Below are positions 23,692 through 24,091 of a stretch of DNA of 24,091 nt, in pieces (position 1 is the stretch's first letter; each line of letters begins with the position of its first letter). The position numbers were made by a program, and so were the translations under genes. Source of the DNA: M3007 sp038246345 (GTDB lineage Bacteria; Bacteroidota; Bacteroidia; Chitinophagales; Saprospiraceae). A model generated the notes under the pieces. The model did no database searches. It was not told the origin of the DNA and saw only the letters and a list, made by a program, of their open reading frames with translations. The DNA lies in contig JBBRWA010000062.1 in assembly GCA_038246345.1 (NCBI GenBank), forward strand, positions 1 to 24,091, written 5' to 3'.

Positions 23692-24091
23692 GTAACTATC
23701 CAGCCGCCTTACTATGCCCAGGAGCGGCAAATTTGGAGTAAATTTTTCAACTTTGTGCCTTAAGATGACAGACCAAGATCAAATACAAGCGTTAAAAGCA
23801 GAAAATGCTCAATTAACAACCCTGCTTACCCAGGCTTTGGCTCGGATTACCGAGTTGGAAGCCCTTGTATTGAAGTCTTCTACGGTCAAGACGAGCAAAA
23901 ATAACAGTAAGCCACCGTCCACCGATTTAGGTCGAAAAAAACAGAGCCTTCGCCCAAAGAGCGACAAACCTGTTGGATGCAATCATTTGGAACCAACAGT
24001 TTGACGACAAAGTTAAATACAAACAAACCATTACATTCTTTAACGGAATGGTCAAACTCAAACACGCGCTTTTCCCTTTTCTTTACCATAA
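23692..24091 (+). mobile_element. Left end of an IS66-like insertion sequence (truncated)
   Basis: The IS66 family has ends beginning GTAA and a transposase with a KxSxNSSKPPS motif. Here GTAACTATCCAGCCGCC begins at 23692, and 73 bp later a reading frame carries the leucine-rich coiled coil and TSKNNSKPPSTD. The element lies 100 bp upstream of the histidine kinase start, pointing away from it. Homology to the transposase stops near 23970. The other end and the 8-bp target duplication cannot be checked within the window. Confidence 0.65.
23765..24004 (+). pseudogene. Truncated IS66-family transposase (TnpC N-terminus)
   Basis: The frame from ATG 23765 encodes MTDQDQIQALKAENAQL, a leucine-zipper-like coiled coil (residues 6-36), then TSKNNSKPPSTDLGRKKQSL and SDKPVG, the N-terminal signature of IS66 transposases. 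A full protein would go on with a GGQPGH-type zinc-binding region and a DDE catalytic domain of several hundred residues; instead the frame ends eight codons later (CNHLEPTV, stop at 24002-24004). The next frame (+1) opens and remains open to the window edge, reading NLLDAIIWNQQFDDKVKYKQ and onward, which I do not recognise. It cannot be an active transposase. Confidence 0.75.

Overview
The window is a chromosomal segment of a Bacteroidota bacterium, most likely of the Saprospiria (Haliscomenobacter/Lewinella-like). That placement is an inference. It rests on the gene order tig-clpP-clpX, a protein with a C-terminal type IX secretion (T9SS) sorting domain, promoters of the TTTG / TAnnTTTG type rather than TTGACA/TATAAT, and a very large two-component regulator-propeller histidine kinase paired with a LytTR response regulator. 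Most of the window is core-genome content; the accessory signals are small repeats, one clipped insertion sequence at the right edge and one coupled sensor/globin operon.

Layout. Positions 1-7490 are all on the minus strand: trigger factor (tig), clpP and clpX form the classic protein-quality-control cluster, followed downstream by a PlsC-like acyltransferase, a DraRnl-type (Rnl5) RNA ligase and a class V aminotransferase that runs off the left edge. A tRNA-Leu(UAG) lies at 7594-7675 (minus), divergent from a long bifunctional (p)ppGpp synthetase/hydrolase at 7853-10093 (plus). Next come three minus-strand genes: a T9SS-exported protein with a two-part composition, fumarylacetoacetase (fahA) and a CNNM/CBS/CorC-type membrane protein. 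From 14283 to 19006 the genes are on the plus strand: an ECF sigma factor with a textbook Bacteroidota promoter and a clear terminator, pabB (aminodeoxychorismate synthase component I) whose start abuts a GC-rich inverted-repeat element, and two family 2 glycosyltransferases ending in a strong terminator. The last block (minus, 23589-19341) is a histidine kinase, a LytTR response regulator and a single-domain globin, joined by two ATGA stop/start overlaps. The right edge holds the left end of an IS66-like element whose transposase is truncated after about 70 codons.

How the genes work together. Trigger factor and ClpXP act on nascent and damaged proteins. Rel sets the stringent response. The histidine kinase, regulator and globin look like one translationally coupled unit and are the best candidate here for a little-described system: a haem protein whose dose is locked to a LytS/LytTR-type sensor pathway. 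The remaining genes are individual metabolic or envelope functions without visible partners in the window.

No CRISPR array, rRNA operon, prophage module or recognisable defence island was seen. Homology calls are from reading motifs by eye; no database search was run.
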